From assembly GCF_030848945.1 (NCBI RefSeq), contig NZ_JANHAX010000008.1, positions 62,001 through 126,000 of the forward strand: a stretch of DNA of 64,000 nucleotides. Direction: 5' to 3'. This DNA comes from Marimonas arenosa. Lineage in GTDB: Bacteria; Pseudomonadota; Alphaproteobacteria; Rhodobacterales; Rhodobacteraceae. Below the pieces are notes generated by a model that had not been told where the DNA came from, made no database searches, and was given only the letters and a program-made list of their open reading frames with translations. The position numbers were made by a program, and so were the translations under genes. Shown in pieces: positions 1 through 7,497 of the stretch; the stretch's first letter is position 1, and every line of letters starts with the position of its first letter.

Positions 1-2
1 TG

Positions 3-530
3 CTGGTATACGAAGAGGCGTTGACACGGCGTGTGCTTGAGGCCGTCTGCACGGTGTTGGACAAGCCGCGCGCCGAAGTGCTGGAGGATATCGGCACCTA
101 TCTGGTCAGCCACCCCAATGCTGAAGCCGTGCGGCGGCTGCTGCGCTTCGGCGGCGAGGATTTCGTGGAATTCCTGCATTCGCTGGACGACCTGCCCGAC
201 CGGGCACGGCTGGCCGTATCCGACCTCGAGCTGCCGCAGCTGGAACTGCGGGAACACGCCGCCGACCGCTTCAGTCTGACGGTGAATGCCCGGATCGACG
301 GGTTCGGGCAGGTGATGATCGGTATGCTGCGCAGTCTGGCCGACGATTATGGCGCGCTAGCGCTGCTCGAGCATCGCGGCGGCCAGCGCGGGTTCGAAGT
401 GGTGGACATCACCTTGATCGAGGCGGGTTTTGCCCAAGGCCGCAGCTTCGACCTGGGTGCCACGGCCGATCGGGCGGCGGAGGCGACAAGCGCATCTGGT
501 GCCCTGGTTGCTCCAGGACACGGAAATTGA
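3..530 (+). CDS. H-NOX/HNOB-like protein, 5' end outside window, heme ligand apparently lost
   Basis: The reading frame is open from the left edge, so the N-terminus is missing; about 175 residues remain. They match the C-terminal two thirds of a heme-NO-binding (H-NOX) domain: a helix rich in Val/Leu, an FVEFLHSLDDL helix, and GQVMIGMLRSLADDYG aligned with the conserved F-x-G-L-hh-G segment. In H-NOX proteins the proximal heme His sits in a D-x-h-H segment; here it reads SLDDLPDRAR, with Pro at the His position. The propionate-binding Y-x-S-x-R motif reads V-N-A-R-I. The protein is therefore probably unable to bind heme in the usual way. It ends 3 nt before a HNOBA-GGDEF gene, the usual partner of H-NOX in c-di-GMP signalling. 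Family call is fairly firm; function is inference. Confidence 0.7.
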   Translation: MVYEEALTRRVLEAVCTVLDKPRAEVLEDIGTYLVSHPNAEAVRRLLRFGGEDFVEFLHSLDDLPDRARLAVSDLELPQLELREHAADRFSLTVNARIDGFGQVMIGMLRSLADDYGALALLEHRGGQRGFEVVDITLIEAGFAQGRSFDLGATADRAAEATSASGALVAPGHGN

Positions 531-533
531 GCG

Positions 534-1604
534 ATGACCGATCCCGACGCGATGGTTCCGATCCTCGACGTTCTTTGCCCGATGCATCTGGTCATTGATG
601 CCTCGGGCCATATCCGGCATGCCGGGCCCACCCTTCAAAAGCTGCGCCCCGAGTCGCCACTGGCCGGCCAGCGGTTTCTGGAGCTGTTCGAGTTGCGCCG
701 ACCACGCAATGTGCGCAGCATGGCCGACCTTCTGGCCTCGAGCCGGGTGAAGCTGCACATGCGGTTCCGAGATGGAATCCAGACTGCGCTCAAGGGCGTG
801 TTGATGCCATTGTCGACCGAGTGCCGGGAGGCGCCGGCTGGCGCGGTGGTTAACCTGTCCTTCGGCATCTCGATCCTCGACGCGGTGCGCGATTATGACC
901 TGTTAGCCGGCGATTTCCCGGCCACCGACCTGACCATCGAAATGCTCTATCTGGTCGAGGCGAAATCGGCGGCGATGGCGGCCTCGCGCAAGCTGAACCG
1001 ACAGTTGCAGAGCGCCAAGGTCGCCGCCGAGGAACAGGCGTTTACCGACACGCTGACAGGGTTGAAGAATCGCCGTGCGATGGACCATGTGCTCGACCGG
1101 CTGATCGCAGGCGGGCGGCCTTTCGCGCTGATGCATGTCGACCTCGATTTCTTCAAGGCAGTGAACGACACGCTGGGCCACGCGGCAGGCGATCATGTTC
1201 TGCAACAGGTGGCGCAGATCATGGTCGAGCAGACCCGCAGCGGTGATACCATCGCGCGGGTCGGCGGCGACGAGTTCGTGCTGCTGTTCGATGGGCTGGT
1301 GGATGCGCGGCGGCTCGAGTCCGTGGCCACGCGGATTATCGGCGAGTTGGAACGGCCGATCCCCTTCGGTGACCAACTGGCGCAGATTTCGGCCAGTGCC
1401 GGCACGGTGCTGTCGCTCGACTATCCTCGGCCCGAGGCGGCGCAGATGCTGGCTGATGCCGATCTCGCGCTCTATGCCTCGAAGCACAAGGGACGGGCGC
1501 AACACAGCTTCTTTTCACCGGAGATGCGGGATCCGGCTCCGGCTGAAAACCCAAGCCTGGGCCAGGCGGCGGACATGGGAGGAGAAGGTGCGGCGGCGGG
1601 CTGA
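534..1604 (+). CDS. HNOBA-GGDEF diguanylate cyclase
   Basis: A 356-residue soluble regulator that should make cyclic di-GMP from two GTP. Residues about 8-130 look like an HNOB-associated (HNOBA, PAS-like) domain, with PMHLVIDASGHIRHAG and FELFELRRP-type motifs. A signalling helix follows (about 135-170, KSAAMAASRKLNRQLQSAKV), then a GGDEF domain from about 172. The active site GGDEF is intact. An I-site RxxD (RSGD) lies five residues upstream of it, so product inhibition is likely. The gene starts 3 nt after the H-NOX-like gene and is probably translated with it, so the two form a sensor-output pair. The sensor partner seems to lack its heme ligand, so the signal may not be NO. No transmembrane segment is visible. 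Confidence 0.88.
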   Translation: MTDPDAMVPILDVLCPMHLVIDASGHIRHAGPTLQKLRPESPLAGQRFLELFELRRPRNVRSMADLLASSRVKLHMRFRDGIQTALKGVLMPLSTECREAPAGAVVNLSFGISILDAVRDYDLLAGDFPATDLTIEMLYLVEAKSAAMAASRKLNRQLQSAKVAAEEQAFTDTLTGLKNRRAMDHVLDRLIAGGRPFALMHVDLDFFKAVNDTLGHAAGDHVLQQVAQIMVEQTRSGDTIARVGGDEFVLLFDGLVDARRLESVATRIIGELERPIPFGDQLAQISASAGTVLSLDYPRPEAAQMLADADLALYASKHKGRAQHSFFSPEMRDPAPAENPSLGQAADMGGEGAAAG

Positions 1605-1611
1605 GCCCGCC
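1595..1611. terminator. Stop-codon-spanning hairpin between convergent genes
   Basis: GGCGGGCTGAGCCCGCC is a perfect 8-bp inverted repeat around one base. It contains the TGA of the cyclase gene and lies 12 bp from the end of the convergent bhcD gene. There is no T-tract, so it is at best a bidirectional hairpin terminator. Confidence 0.45.
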
Positions 1612-1622
1612 AGCGCAGGCGA

Positions 1623-2582
1623 TCAGAAGTCGACCTCGATCGCGCTGCCGGCGGCGCGGGCCAGGTCCACAACACTGGCGGCGACGGCGAGATCCTGCAG
1701 ACCCACCCCGGTTCCGTCGAACAGCGTGAGCTGGTCATCGTCGGTCCGCCCGGGATGATCGCCATTGATCACCTTGCCGATCTCGGTGATGTCGCTTTCG
1801 CCGATCAGCCCTGCTGCCACGGCATGCTGTGCTTCGCCGAGGGTGACAGACTGCGCCAACTCGTCGGTGAAAACCGTGGCGCGGGCGAGGAGCGCCGGCT
1901 CGACCTCCTGCTTGCCGACCGTATCCGTGCCCATACAGGCGAGATGGGTACCGGGGGCAACGTGTGCGTCCATCAGCGAGGCGGCGGGCGAGGACGTGAT
2001 CGTGATAATCACGGCCGCCTCGACCATCCGGTCAAGCGCGACCGCTTCGAAGGGCAGCCCGATCTCGGCTGCCACTTCGCCCAGCTTTGGCAGCATCTCG
2101 GGATGGTAGTTCCAGGCGATCACCTTCTCGAAGCCGCGCACCATCGCCGCCGCGCGGAGTTGGAAGGCGGATTGATGTCCGGCGCCGACGATGCCCAGCA
2201 CCTTGGCGTCCTTGCGCGCCAGCCGGTCGATCGAAATCGCCGCCGCCGCGGCGGTGCGCAGCGCGGTCAACAGGTTGCCGCCCACCACCGCAGTGGGTTT
2301 GCCGCTGTCGGGATCGAACAGATAGACCGTGGATTGGTGGTTTGGGATGCCGCGCCCGGCGTTGCCGGGGAAATAACCGCCGGCCTTGACGCCCAGCACG
2401 GCGCCCACCCGGTCAAGGCCGGACTTGAACCCGTATTGCCGGCCCTCGCCCAGCGCTTCGCGCACCACTGGGAAGTTGTAGGCATCCCCCCGCGCCATGG
2501 CGCCGAAAACCTTTTCGACGGCTTCGAAAGCTGCTTGCGGGGTCATCAGCCCGGCGATCTCCTTTTCTGGCACGATGATCAT
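1623..2582 (-). CDS. bhcD: Iminosuccinate reductase (ornithine cyclodeaminase/mu-crystallin family)
   Basis: Last gene of the bhc operon; 319 residues. It belongs to the ornithine cyclodeaminase/mu-crystallin family. In the beta-hydroxyaspartate cycle this family member reduces iminosuccinate to L-aspartate with NAD(P)H, regenerating the amino donor used by BhcA. The sequence has a Rossmann dinucleotide loop (GIVGAGHQSAFQ, about residues 130-140) and the family's N-terminal substrate region (REALGEGRQYGFKSG). Start chosen at MIIVPEKEIAG because an AAGGAG site lies 10 nt upstream; a longer open frame runs back into the bhcC region but lacks family similarity. It lies 85 bp after bhcC. The identification as BhcD rather than a cyclodeaminase rests on the full bhcABCD-bhcR neighbourhood. 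Confidence 0.88.
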   Translation of the reverse strand: MIIVPEKEIAGLMTPQAAFEAVEKVFGAMARGDAYNFPVVREALGEGRQYGFKSGLDRVGAVLGVKAGGYFPGNAGRGIPNHQSTVYLFDPDSGKPTAVVGGNLLTALRTAAAAAISIDRLARKDAKVLGIVGAGHQSAFQLRAAAMVRGFEKVIAWNYHPEMLPKLGEVAAEIGLPFEAVALDRMVEAAVIITITSSPAASLMDAHVAPGTHLACMGTDTVGKQEVEPALLARATVFTDELAQSVTLGEAQHAVAAGLIGESDITEIGKVINGDHPGRTDDDQLTLFDGTGVGLQDLAVAASVVDLARAAGSAIEVDF

Positions 2583-2667
2583 ATGCTGCACGCTCCTTGG
2601 GTTCTGTGGTCGGTGGTGGATAAAGATCGGAGTGGGCGCGCAGGGGGCAGACCCCCCGCGCGCGATC

Positions 2668-3822
2668 TCAAAAGGCCTTGCCGCGGGCCGAGACCGGCCA
2701 GAGGGTTTCGACCTTGCCGTTGCGTACACCGACATACCAGTCGTGGACGTTGGCGGTGGGGTCGCAATGGCCGGGCACGAGGCGCAGCTTGTCGCCCACT
2801 TTCAGAACGCCGTCCGGATCTTCGACCACGCCGTGCTCGTCCGAGCACTTGATGTATTTGACATCAGTGCGGCCATAGACGACCGGCAACCCGCTGTCGA
2901 CCGACTGCGCCTTGAGACCGGCATCGACGATCGCCTTGTCCGCCTTGGCGTGGCTCATCACCGAGGTCAGGATGAAGAAGGCGTTTTCCCATTCGCCCTG
3001 GTCGATGCGTTTGCCGTCCTTGTCCAGAATCCGCCCGTAGTCCGCATCCATGAAGGCGTAGGAACCGCATTGCAGCTCGTTGTAAACGCCCGAGTTCGAC
3101 TCGAAGTAGTAAGAGCCGGTGCCGCCGCCGGAGACCAGCTCGCAGTCGATACCTTCAGCCTTGAGCCCGTCAACAGCGTCTTTCACCTGAGCGATGGCGG
3201 TGTCGAGCTTGGCCTCGCGATCTTCGTAGGAGTCGAGGTGTTGCATGGCGCCCTGATAGGCCTGGATGCCGGTGAATTTCAGGTTCGGCGCAGCTTGAGC
3301 TGCCTTGGCGATCGCCACCACGTCCTCGGTCGTGGTCACGCCACAGCGGCCGGCGCCGCAGTCGATCTCGACCAGAATCTCGATCTCGGTGCCATGTTTC
3401 TGCGCGGCCTGCGAAAGCTCTTCGACGTTGGCGATGTCGTCGACACAGACGATAGTGCGGGCGCCGAGTTTCGGGAGTTGCGCCAGACGGTCGAGTTTCA
3501 GCGGATCGCGCACCTGGTTGGACACGAGGATATCCTTGATGCCGCCGCGGGCGAAGACCTCGGCCTCGCTGACTTTCTGGCAGCAGACGCCGACCGCGCC
3601 GCCCAGTTTCTCTTGCAGCTTCGCCACGTCGACCGATTTGTGCATCTTACCATGGACGCGGTGGCGCATGCCGTGAGCGCGGGCATAGTCGCCCATCTTC
3701 TTGATGTTGCGCTCGAGCGCATCGAGATCGAGCACCAGTGCGGGCGTCTGGATGTCGGCTTCGTCCATCCCGGGCAGGGCGGGGATGTCGTAGCCGACTT
3801 CGTAATCTTGCAGGTCTTTCAT
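2668..3822 (-). CDS. bhcC: beta-Hydroxyaspartate aldolase (D-threonine aldolase-like)
   Basis: A 384-residue PLP- and metal-dependent aldolase of the alanine-racemase-like N-terminal fold, D-threonine aldolase branch. In the beta-hydroxyaspartate cycle it condenses glycine and glyoxylate to (2R,3S)-beta-hydroxyaspartate. The PLP lysine is in the HGKMHKSVD motif (Lys59), matching the lysine position of D-threonine aldolases. The C-terminal metal site PGHCDPT is present. Length is normal for the family. It lies 11 bp after bhcB, with the start ATG preceded by a short purine-rich stretch. Annotation pipelines would often call it DSD1/D-threonine aldolase; the operon context gives the specific call. 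Confidence 0.9.
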   Translation of the reverse strand: MKDLQDYEVGYDIPALPGMDEADIQTPALVLDLDALERNIKKMGDYARAHGMRHRVHGKMHKSVDVAKLQEKLGGAVGVCCQKVSEAEVFARGGIKDILVSNQVRDPLKLDRLAQLPKLGARTIVCVDDIANVEELSQAAQKHGTEIEILVEIDCGAGRCGVTTTEDVVAIAKAAQAAPNLKFTGIQAYQGAMQHLDSYEDREAKLDTAIAQVKDAVDGLKAEGIDCELVSGGGTGSYYFESNSGVYNELQCGSYAFMDADYGRILDKDGKRIDQGEWENAFFILTSVMSHAKADKAIVDAGLKAQSVDSGLPVVYGRTDVKYIKCSDEHGVVEDPDGVLKVGDKLRLVPGHCDPTANVHDWYVGVRNGKVETLWPVSARGKAF

Positions 3823-3833
3823 AGGGTAACTCC

Positions 3834-4796
3834 TTAACTGGGCATCCAGGGAAGGCGGTCGAGATCGACATTGCCGCCGGTGATGATGACGCCGACGCGC
3901 TTGCCGGCGAAGGTGTCGGGGTTCTTCAGGATGGTGGCGAGCGGGACGGCGCTCGAGGGCTCCATCACCACGCGCAGATGTTTCCAGGTCAGTTTCATCG
4001 CGTCGACGATCTCTTGGTCGGACACGGTGAGAATGTCGGTGACATGGTTCTTGACGAAATGCCAGGTCAGGTCCTTGAGCGGTACCAGCAGGCCATCGGC
4101 GATGGTCTTGGGGGCGTCGTCGGCGATGATATGCCCGGCCTTGAAGCTGCGATAGGCGTCGTCGGCCTGTTCAGGCTCGGCAGCGTAGATTTCCGTCTCG
4201 GGCGCCAGGGTCGACAGCGTCAGGCAGGTGCCCGAGACCATGCCGCCGCCTCCGATCGGCGCGACCACGGCATCGAGCCCGTCGGTCTGCTCCATGAACT
4301 CCTTGGAGCAGGTGCCCTGACCAGCAATCACGCGCGGATCATTGTAGGGGTGCACGAAGTCGCCGCCGGTTTCCGCCTGCACCTTGGCAAAGGTTTCTTC
4401 GCGGGACGACGTCGAGGGCTCACATTCCGTGATCTTTCCGCCGTAACGGCGCACCGTATCCTTTTTGGCCTGCGGCGCGGTGCGCGGCATGACGACGTTG
4501 CACGGGATGCCGCGCAGCATAGCCGCATAGCTGAGACACGAGGCGTGGTTGCCGGACGAGTGCGTGGCCACACCCTTCTTCGCCTGCTCGTCGTCCAGCC
4601 CGAACACCGCGTTGGTGGCACCGCGCACCTTGAACGCGCCCGGTTCCTGGAAGTTTTCGCATTTGAAGAATAGCTGTGCCCCGGTCAGTTCGTTCAGGTA
4701 GTCCGAGGTGCGGATCTGGGTGCGGCGGATATGCGGTTTGATCCGCTCATGCGCGGCCAGCATGTCATCGTATGTTGGGATATACATGAGGTTCAT
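3834..4796 (-). CDS. bhcB: beta-Hydroxyaspartate dehydratase (threonine dehydratase-like)
   Basis: A 320-residue fold-type II PLP enzyme related to serine/threonine dehydratases. In the cycle it dehydrates beta-hydroxyaspartate to iminosuccinate. Visible signatures: PLP lysine in EPGAFKVRGA (Lys56), the SSGNHA substrate loop, and the phosphate-binding glycine loop GGGGMVSG near residue 180. Start chosen at MNLMYIPTYDD because its ATG overlaps the TGA of bhcA as ATGA, implying translational coupling; a start three codons later (MYIPTYDD) is equally plausible from family alignments. No ACT domain is present, so allosteric control by isoleucine is not expected. Confidence 0.9.
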   Translation of the reverse strand: MNLMYIPTYDDMLAAHERIKPHIRRTQIRTSDYLNELTGAQLFFKCENFQEPGAFKVRGATNAVFGLDDEQAKKGVATHSSGNHASCLSYAAMLRGIPCNVVMPRTAPQAKKDTVRRYGGKITECEPSTSSREETFAKVQAETGGDFVHPYNDPRVIAGQGTCSKEFMEQTDGLDAVVAPIGGGGMVSGTCLTLSTLAPETEIYAAEPEQADDAYRSFKAGHIIADDAPKTIADGLLVPLKDLTWHFVKNHVTDILTVSDQEIVDAMKLTWKHLRVVMEPSSAVPLATILKNPDTFAGKRVGVIITGGNVDLDRLPWMPS

Positions 4797-5953
4797 CCGT
4801 TCTTGCAAAAATAGGTTTGGGCGGCAGCCGTACCCGCGCCGGGTGTCACGCCGATACCCATATCGGCCATAGCCATTTCTGCAGTGGCGATGCCGGCCAG
4901 TGCCTGCACCTCGGTCAGCACGCCGAGATGGCCGATGCGGAAGACCTTGCCGGCCACGTCTCCCAGGCCCGCGCCGAATGAGGTATCATAGCGGGTCTCG
5001 GCATGGGCGACGAGGGCGTTACCGTCGATACCGTTGGGCACCACGATGGCGGTGACGGTGTCCGAATAGAGGTCGGGCGAGGCCGCGCAGATCGGCAGAT
5101 GCCAGGCGCGGACGGCCGCGCGCACGCCTTCCGCGATATAAGCATGGCGGGCGAAGACGTTTTCCAGGCCCTCGGCCTCGAGCATGTCGATGGCGGTTTT
5201 GAGGCCGTTCAGCAGCCCGACCGAAGGTGTGTATGGGTAGCCTGCCGAGGGGTTCATTGCCAGCATGTCGCGGAAGTCGAAATAGAAGCGCGGCAGCTTC
5301 GCGGTTTCCATTGCAGAGATGGCTTTCTGGCTGATGCCGACGATGGCGAGACCGGCGGGCAGCATGAAGCCTTTCTGGCTGCCGGTGACGGCAACGTCGA
5401 CGCCCCATTCGTCCATGCGGAAATCCATGGAGGCGATCGAACTTACGCCGTCGACCAGCAAGAGCGCCGGGTGGCCAGCCGCATCCATAGCCGCGCGCAG
5501 CGCAGCGATGTCGGAGCGGACGCCGGTAGCGGTCTCGTTGTGGGTGGCGAGCACGGCCTTGATCTCGTGGGTGGTGTCGGCCGCGAGGATCGTGGCGAAG
5601 TCGTCGACCGGCAGGCCCTGGCCCCAAGGTGCGGTAACAACCTGGAGGTCGAGGCCATGGCGGTTACACATGTCGATCCACTTGCGCGAGAACATGCCGA
5701 AATCGGAAGCCAGCACCTTGTCGCCGGGGCTCAGGCAGTTGGAAATGGCCGCTTCCCAGCCGCCGGTGCCAGAACCGGGAAAGATCACGGCCTCGCCAGT
5801 CTCGGTCTTAAGGATACGCTTCACGCCCGCGAGGGCGGGCGGCAGGATTTCCTTGAAGGCTGTCGAGCGGTGATCGAGCGTAGGCATGTCGCAGGCCTTG
5901 CGGATGCGCTCGGGGATGTTGGTGGGGCCAGGGATGAAAACGGGGTTGGTCAT
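4793..5953 (-). CDS. bhcA: L-Aspartate:glyoxylate aminotransferase (class V)
   Basis: First gene of the bhc operon; 386 residues. It belongs to the class V aminotransferase family (serine-glyoxylate/alanine-glyoxylate type). In the beta-hydroxyaspartate cycle it transfers the amino group of aspartate to glyoxylate, giving glycine and oxaloacetate. The PLP lysine is in TGSQKGFMLPAG (Lys194), the PLP-interacting Asp in LLVDGVSS (Asp168), and the N-terminus reads NPVFIPGPTNIPERI, typical of the family. Start at MTNPVF is supported by a GAGG ribosome site; the open frame runs 279 nt further upstream, but that stretch covers the regulatory region and the start of bhcR on the other strand. The gene is divergent from bhcR, with 170 bp between. 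Confidence 0.91.
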   Translation of the reverse strand: MTNPVFIPGPTNIPERIRKACDMPTLDHRSTAFKEILPPALAGVKRILKTETGEAVIFPGSGTGGWEAAISNCLSPGDKVLASDFGMFSRKWIDMCNRHGLDLQVVTAPWGQGLPVDDFATILAADTTHEIKAVLATHNETATGVRSDIAALRAAMDAAGHPALLLVDGVSSIASMDFRMDEWGVDVAVTGSQKGFMLPAGLAIVGISQKAISAMETAKLPRFYFDFRDMLAMNPSAGYPYTPSVGLLNGLKTAIDMLEAEGLENVFARHAYIAEGVRAAVRAWHLPICAASPDLYSDTVTAIVVPNGIDGNALVAHAETRYDTSFGAGLGDVAGKVFRIGHLGVLTEVQALAGIATAEMAMADMGIGVTPGAGTAAAQTYFCKNG

Positions 5954-6123
5954 GTCTGCCTCGGGTTGTTTGCAACGCTTGTATCCCGCGGGCCCAGAGG
6001 TCACAATTTTTTCGGAAAAGTTTTTCATTTTTGTGCAAAAAACGAAAAAACGTGTCTTTACAAAGCAGTAGAGTTTTTCATATGTGAGGGGAGATTTTCG
6101 CCTGTTGAAAAAAGAGGTGTAGC
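5954..6123. promoter_or_regulatory. bhcA-bhcR divergent control region with operator-like repeats
   Basis: This 170-bp AT-rich stretch stands out from its GC-rich surroundings. A perfect 6-bp-arm palindrome TTTTTG-TG-CAAAAA lies at 6028-6041, near the middle. A near-palindrome GAAAAGTTTTTC lies at 6015-6026. The 9-mer GTTTTTCAT is repeated at 6020-6028 and 6073-6081, 53 bp apart, about five helical turns. Such elements are good candidates for binding by the IclR-type BhcR and for the two promoters; no -35/-10 pair is assigned with confidence. Confidence 0.55.
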
Positions 6124-6951
6124 ATGGACAAGAAATCCACCGAATCCGCCCCAAGGAAACGTGCCCGGGGGCGGCCTCGGGCGTTTCGTGCGGATGAGGA
6201 GGCGAAGACGATTCAGTCGCTGGATCGGGCATTGGGGATCCTTAAGGCGCTGGCCGAGGACGACGGCGCGACTCTAACGGAACTGTCCGAGCGGGCGGAG
6301 CAGGCGGCGACGACGACCTATCGGGCATTGTCGACGTTTCAGCGTCACGGGATCGTCGAGTTCGAGGAAGACGGTCAGATCTGGAAGATCGGGCCGCAAG
6401 CGTTTCGCATCGGTAGCGTGTTCCTGAACCGGACGAATATCCTGGCGGCAACGCGGCCGATCATGCGGCGGCTGATGCGTGAGACCGGCGAGACGGCCAA
6501 CCTGGGCGTCGAGCGGGGCGAGAAAGTGATGTTCATCAGCCAGGTCGAGACGCCACAGACGATCCGGGCGTTTTTCCCGCCGGGGACGCTGAGCAACATG
6601 CATGGCTCGGGCATCGGCAAGGCGCTTCTGGCACATTTCGCAGCCGACCGGGCCGAGACCATTCTGAAACGTCAGGGCATGGACCGGATGACAGAGCACA
6701 CCATCACCGATCTGGGCGCGATGCGGGCCGAGTTCGAGCGCATCCGGCAGCAGGGCTACAGTGTCGATGACGAAGAGGCGGTCGAAGGCATGCGTTGCGT
6801 CGCGGCACCGGTGATGAACGCCTGGGGCGAACCTGTGGCCGGGCTGTCGGTGTCGGGGCCGGCCTTTCGCCTGACGCGCGAGCGGCTGGGCACGGTCGGG
6901 CGGATCGTGCGCGACATGGCGGGCGAAGCGACCCGGGCCATGGGCGGATAA
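6124..6951 (+). CDS. bhcR: IclR-family regulator of the bhc operon
   Basis: A 275-residue IclR-type transcription factor. A basic N-terminal extension (KRARGRPRAFR) precedes the winged helix-turn-helix at about residues 30-90 (SLDRALGILKAL, TTYRALSTFQRHGIVEF). The effector-binding GAF-like IclR domain follows from about residue 105 (GETANLGVERGEKVMFISQVET). A GAGGTG ribosome site is 4 nt upstream of the ATG. Its divergent position next to bhcA matches the known arrangement of BhcR, the glyoxylate-responsive activator of bhcABCD. It probably binds the AT-rich palindromes in the shared intergenic region. Confidence 0.9.
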   Translation: MDKKSTESAPRKRARGRPRAFRADEEAKTIQSLDRALGILKALAEDDGATLTELSERAEQAATTTYRALSTFQRHGIVEFEEDGQIWKIGPQAFRIGSVFLNRTNILAATRPIMRRLMRETGETANLGVERGEKVMFISQVETPQTIRAFFPPGTLSNMHGSGIGKALLAHFAADRAETILKRQGMDRMTEHTITDLGAMRAEFERIRQQGYSVDDEEAVEGMRCVAAPVMNAWGEPVAGLSVSGPAFRLTRERLGTVGRIVRDMAGEATRAMGG

Positions 6952-7026
6952 TCCCGGCTGCCGGGAGCTTGTGCATGGTGTCTGCGCGACGTAAGACGGA
7001 TCGGCGCGCGCTGGAGGAGAGCTACG

Positions 7027-7461
7027 ATGGCGACGGCGACGATCCGTGATCTATTGGGAAACCGGCCAGTTTTAAGCTTGGCGCCGACAGCATCACTGCG
7101 CGCGGCGGCAAAACTGATGGCCGAACATCAGGTCGGGGCGCTGGCGGTGATTGACGGTGCGCGGTTGGCCGGTATCCTGTCGGAGCCCGACATCGTATTC
7201 CGAGCCTTAGCACGGGACCATGATGCAGACGCCACGCAGGTGGCCGAGGTGATGACGGCGGATCCGGTGACGGTGGACCTCGGCGACGCGATTTCCGACG
7301 TGCTGGTCGCCAAGCTGGGCGATGCTTTCCGCCACCTGCCGGTGATGGAGGCGGGTCCGGTCGTGGGCCTACTGTCCTATCGCGATGTCCCGGCGCAATA
7401 TGTCATGATGTTCGAGCATTTCCGCGAGATGAGCACGTCGCGCGCCGACGACGGGGCCTGA
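7027..7461 (+). CDS. Tandem CBS-domain protein
   Basis: A 144-residue protein made of two CBS motifs (about residues 8-60 and 72-125; PVLSLAPTASLRAAAKLMAEHQVGAL and PVTVDLGDAISDVLVAKLGDAFRHLPV). Such Bateman modules bind adenosyl nucleotides such as AMP, ATP or SAM. No effector domain is fused, so it is a stand-alone module. A strong GGAGGAG site lies 6 nt before the ATG. It lies 75 bp downstream of bhcR on the same strand, so co-transcription is possible, but a role in glyoxylate metabolism is not implied by the sequence. Confidence 0.8.
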   Translation: MATATIRDLLGNRPVLSLAPTASLRAAAKLMAEHQVGALAVIDGARLAGILSEPDIVFRALARDHDADATQVAEVMTADPVTVDLGDAISDVLVAKLGDAFRHLPVMEAGPVVGLLSYRDVPAQYVMMFEHFREMSTSRADDGA

Positions 7462-7497
7462 TCCTCTACGCATCGGGGCGGGGATTTGTCTGCCGCG

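Noticed and set aside
1755..2852. Long plus-strand frame opposite bhcD/bhcC
   Set aside because: It is the antisense shadow of genes with clear catalytic motifs and good ribosome sites; its translation is Arg/Gly-rich with no family resemblance.
5003..6277. Long plus-strand frame opposite bhcA
   Set aside because: It runs through the bhcA coding strand, the control region and into bhcR out of frame; no ribosome site or motif.
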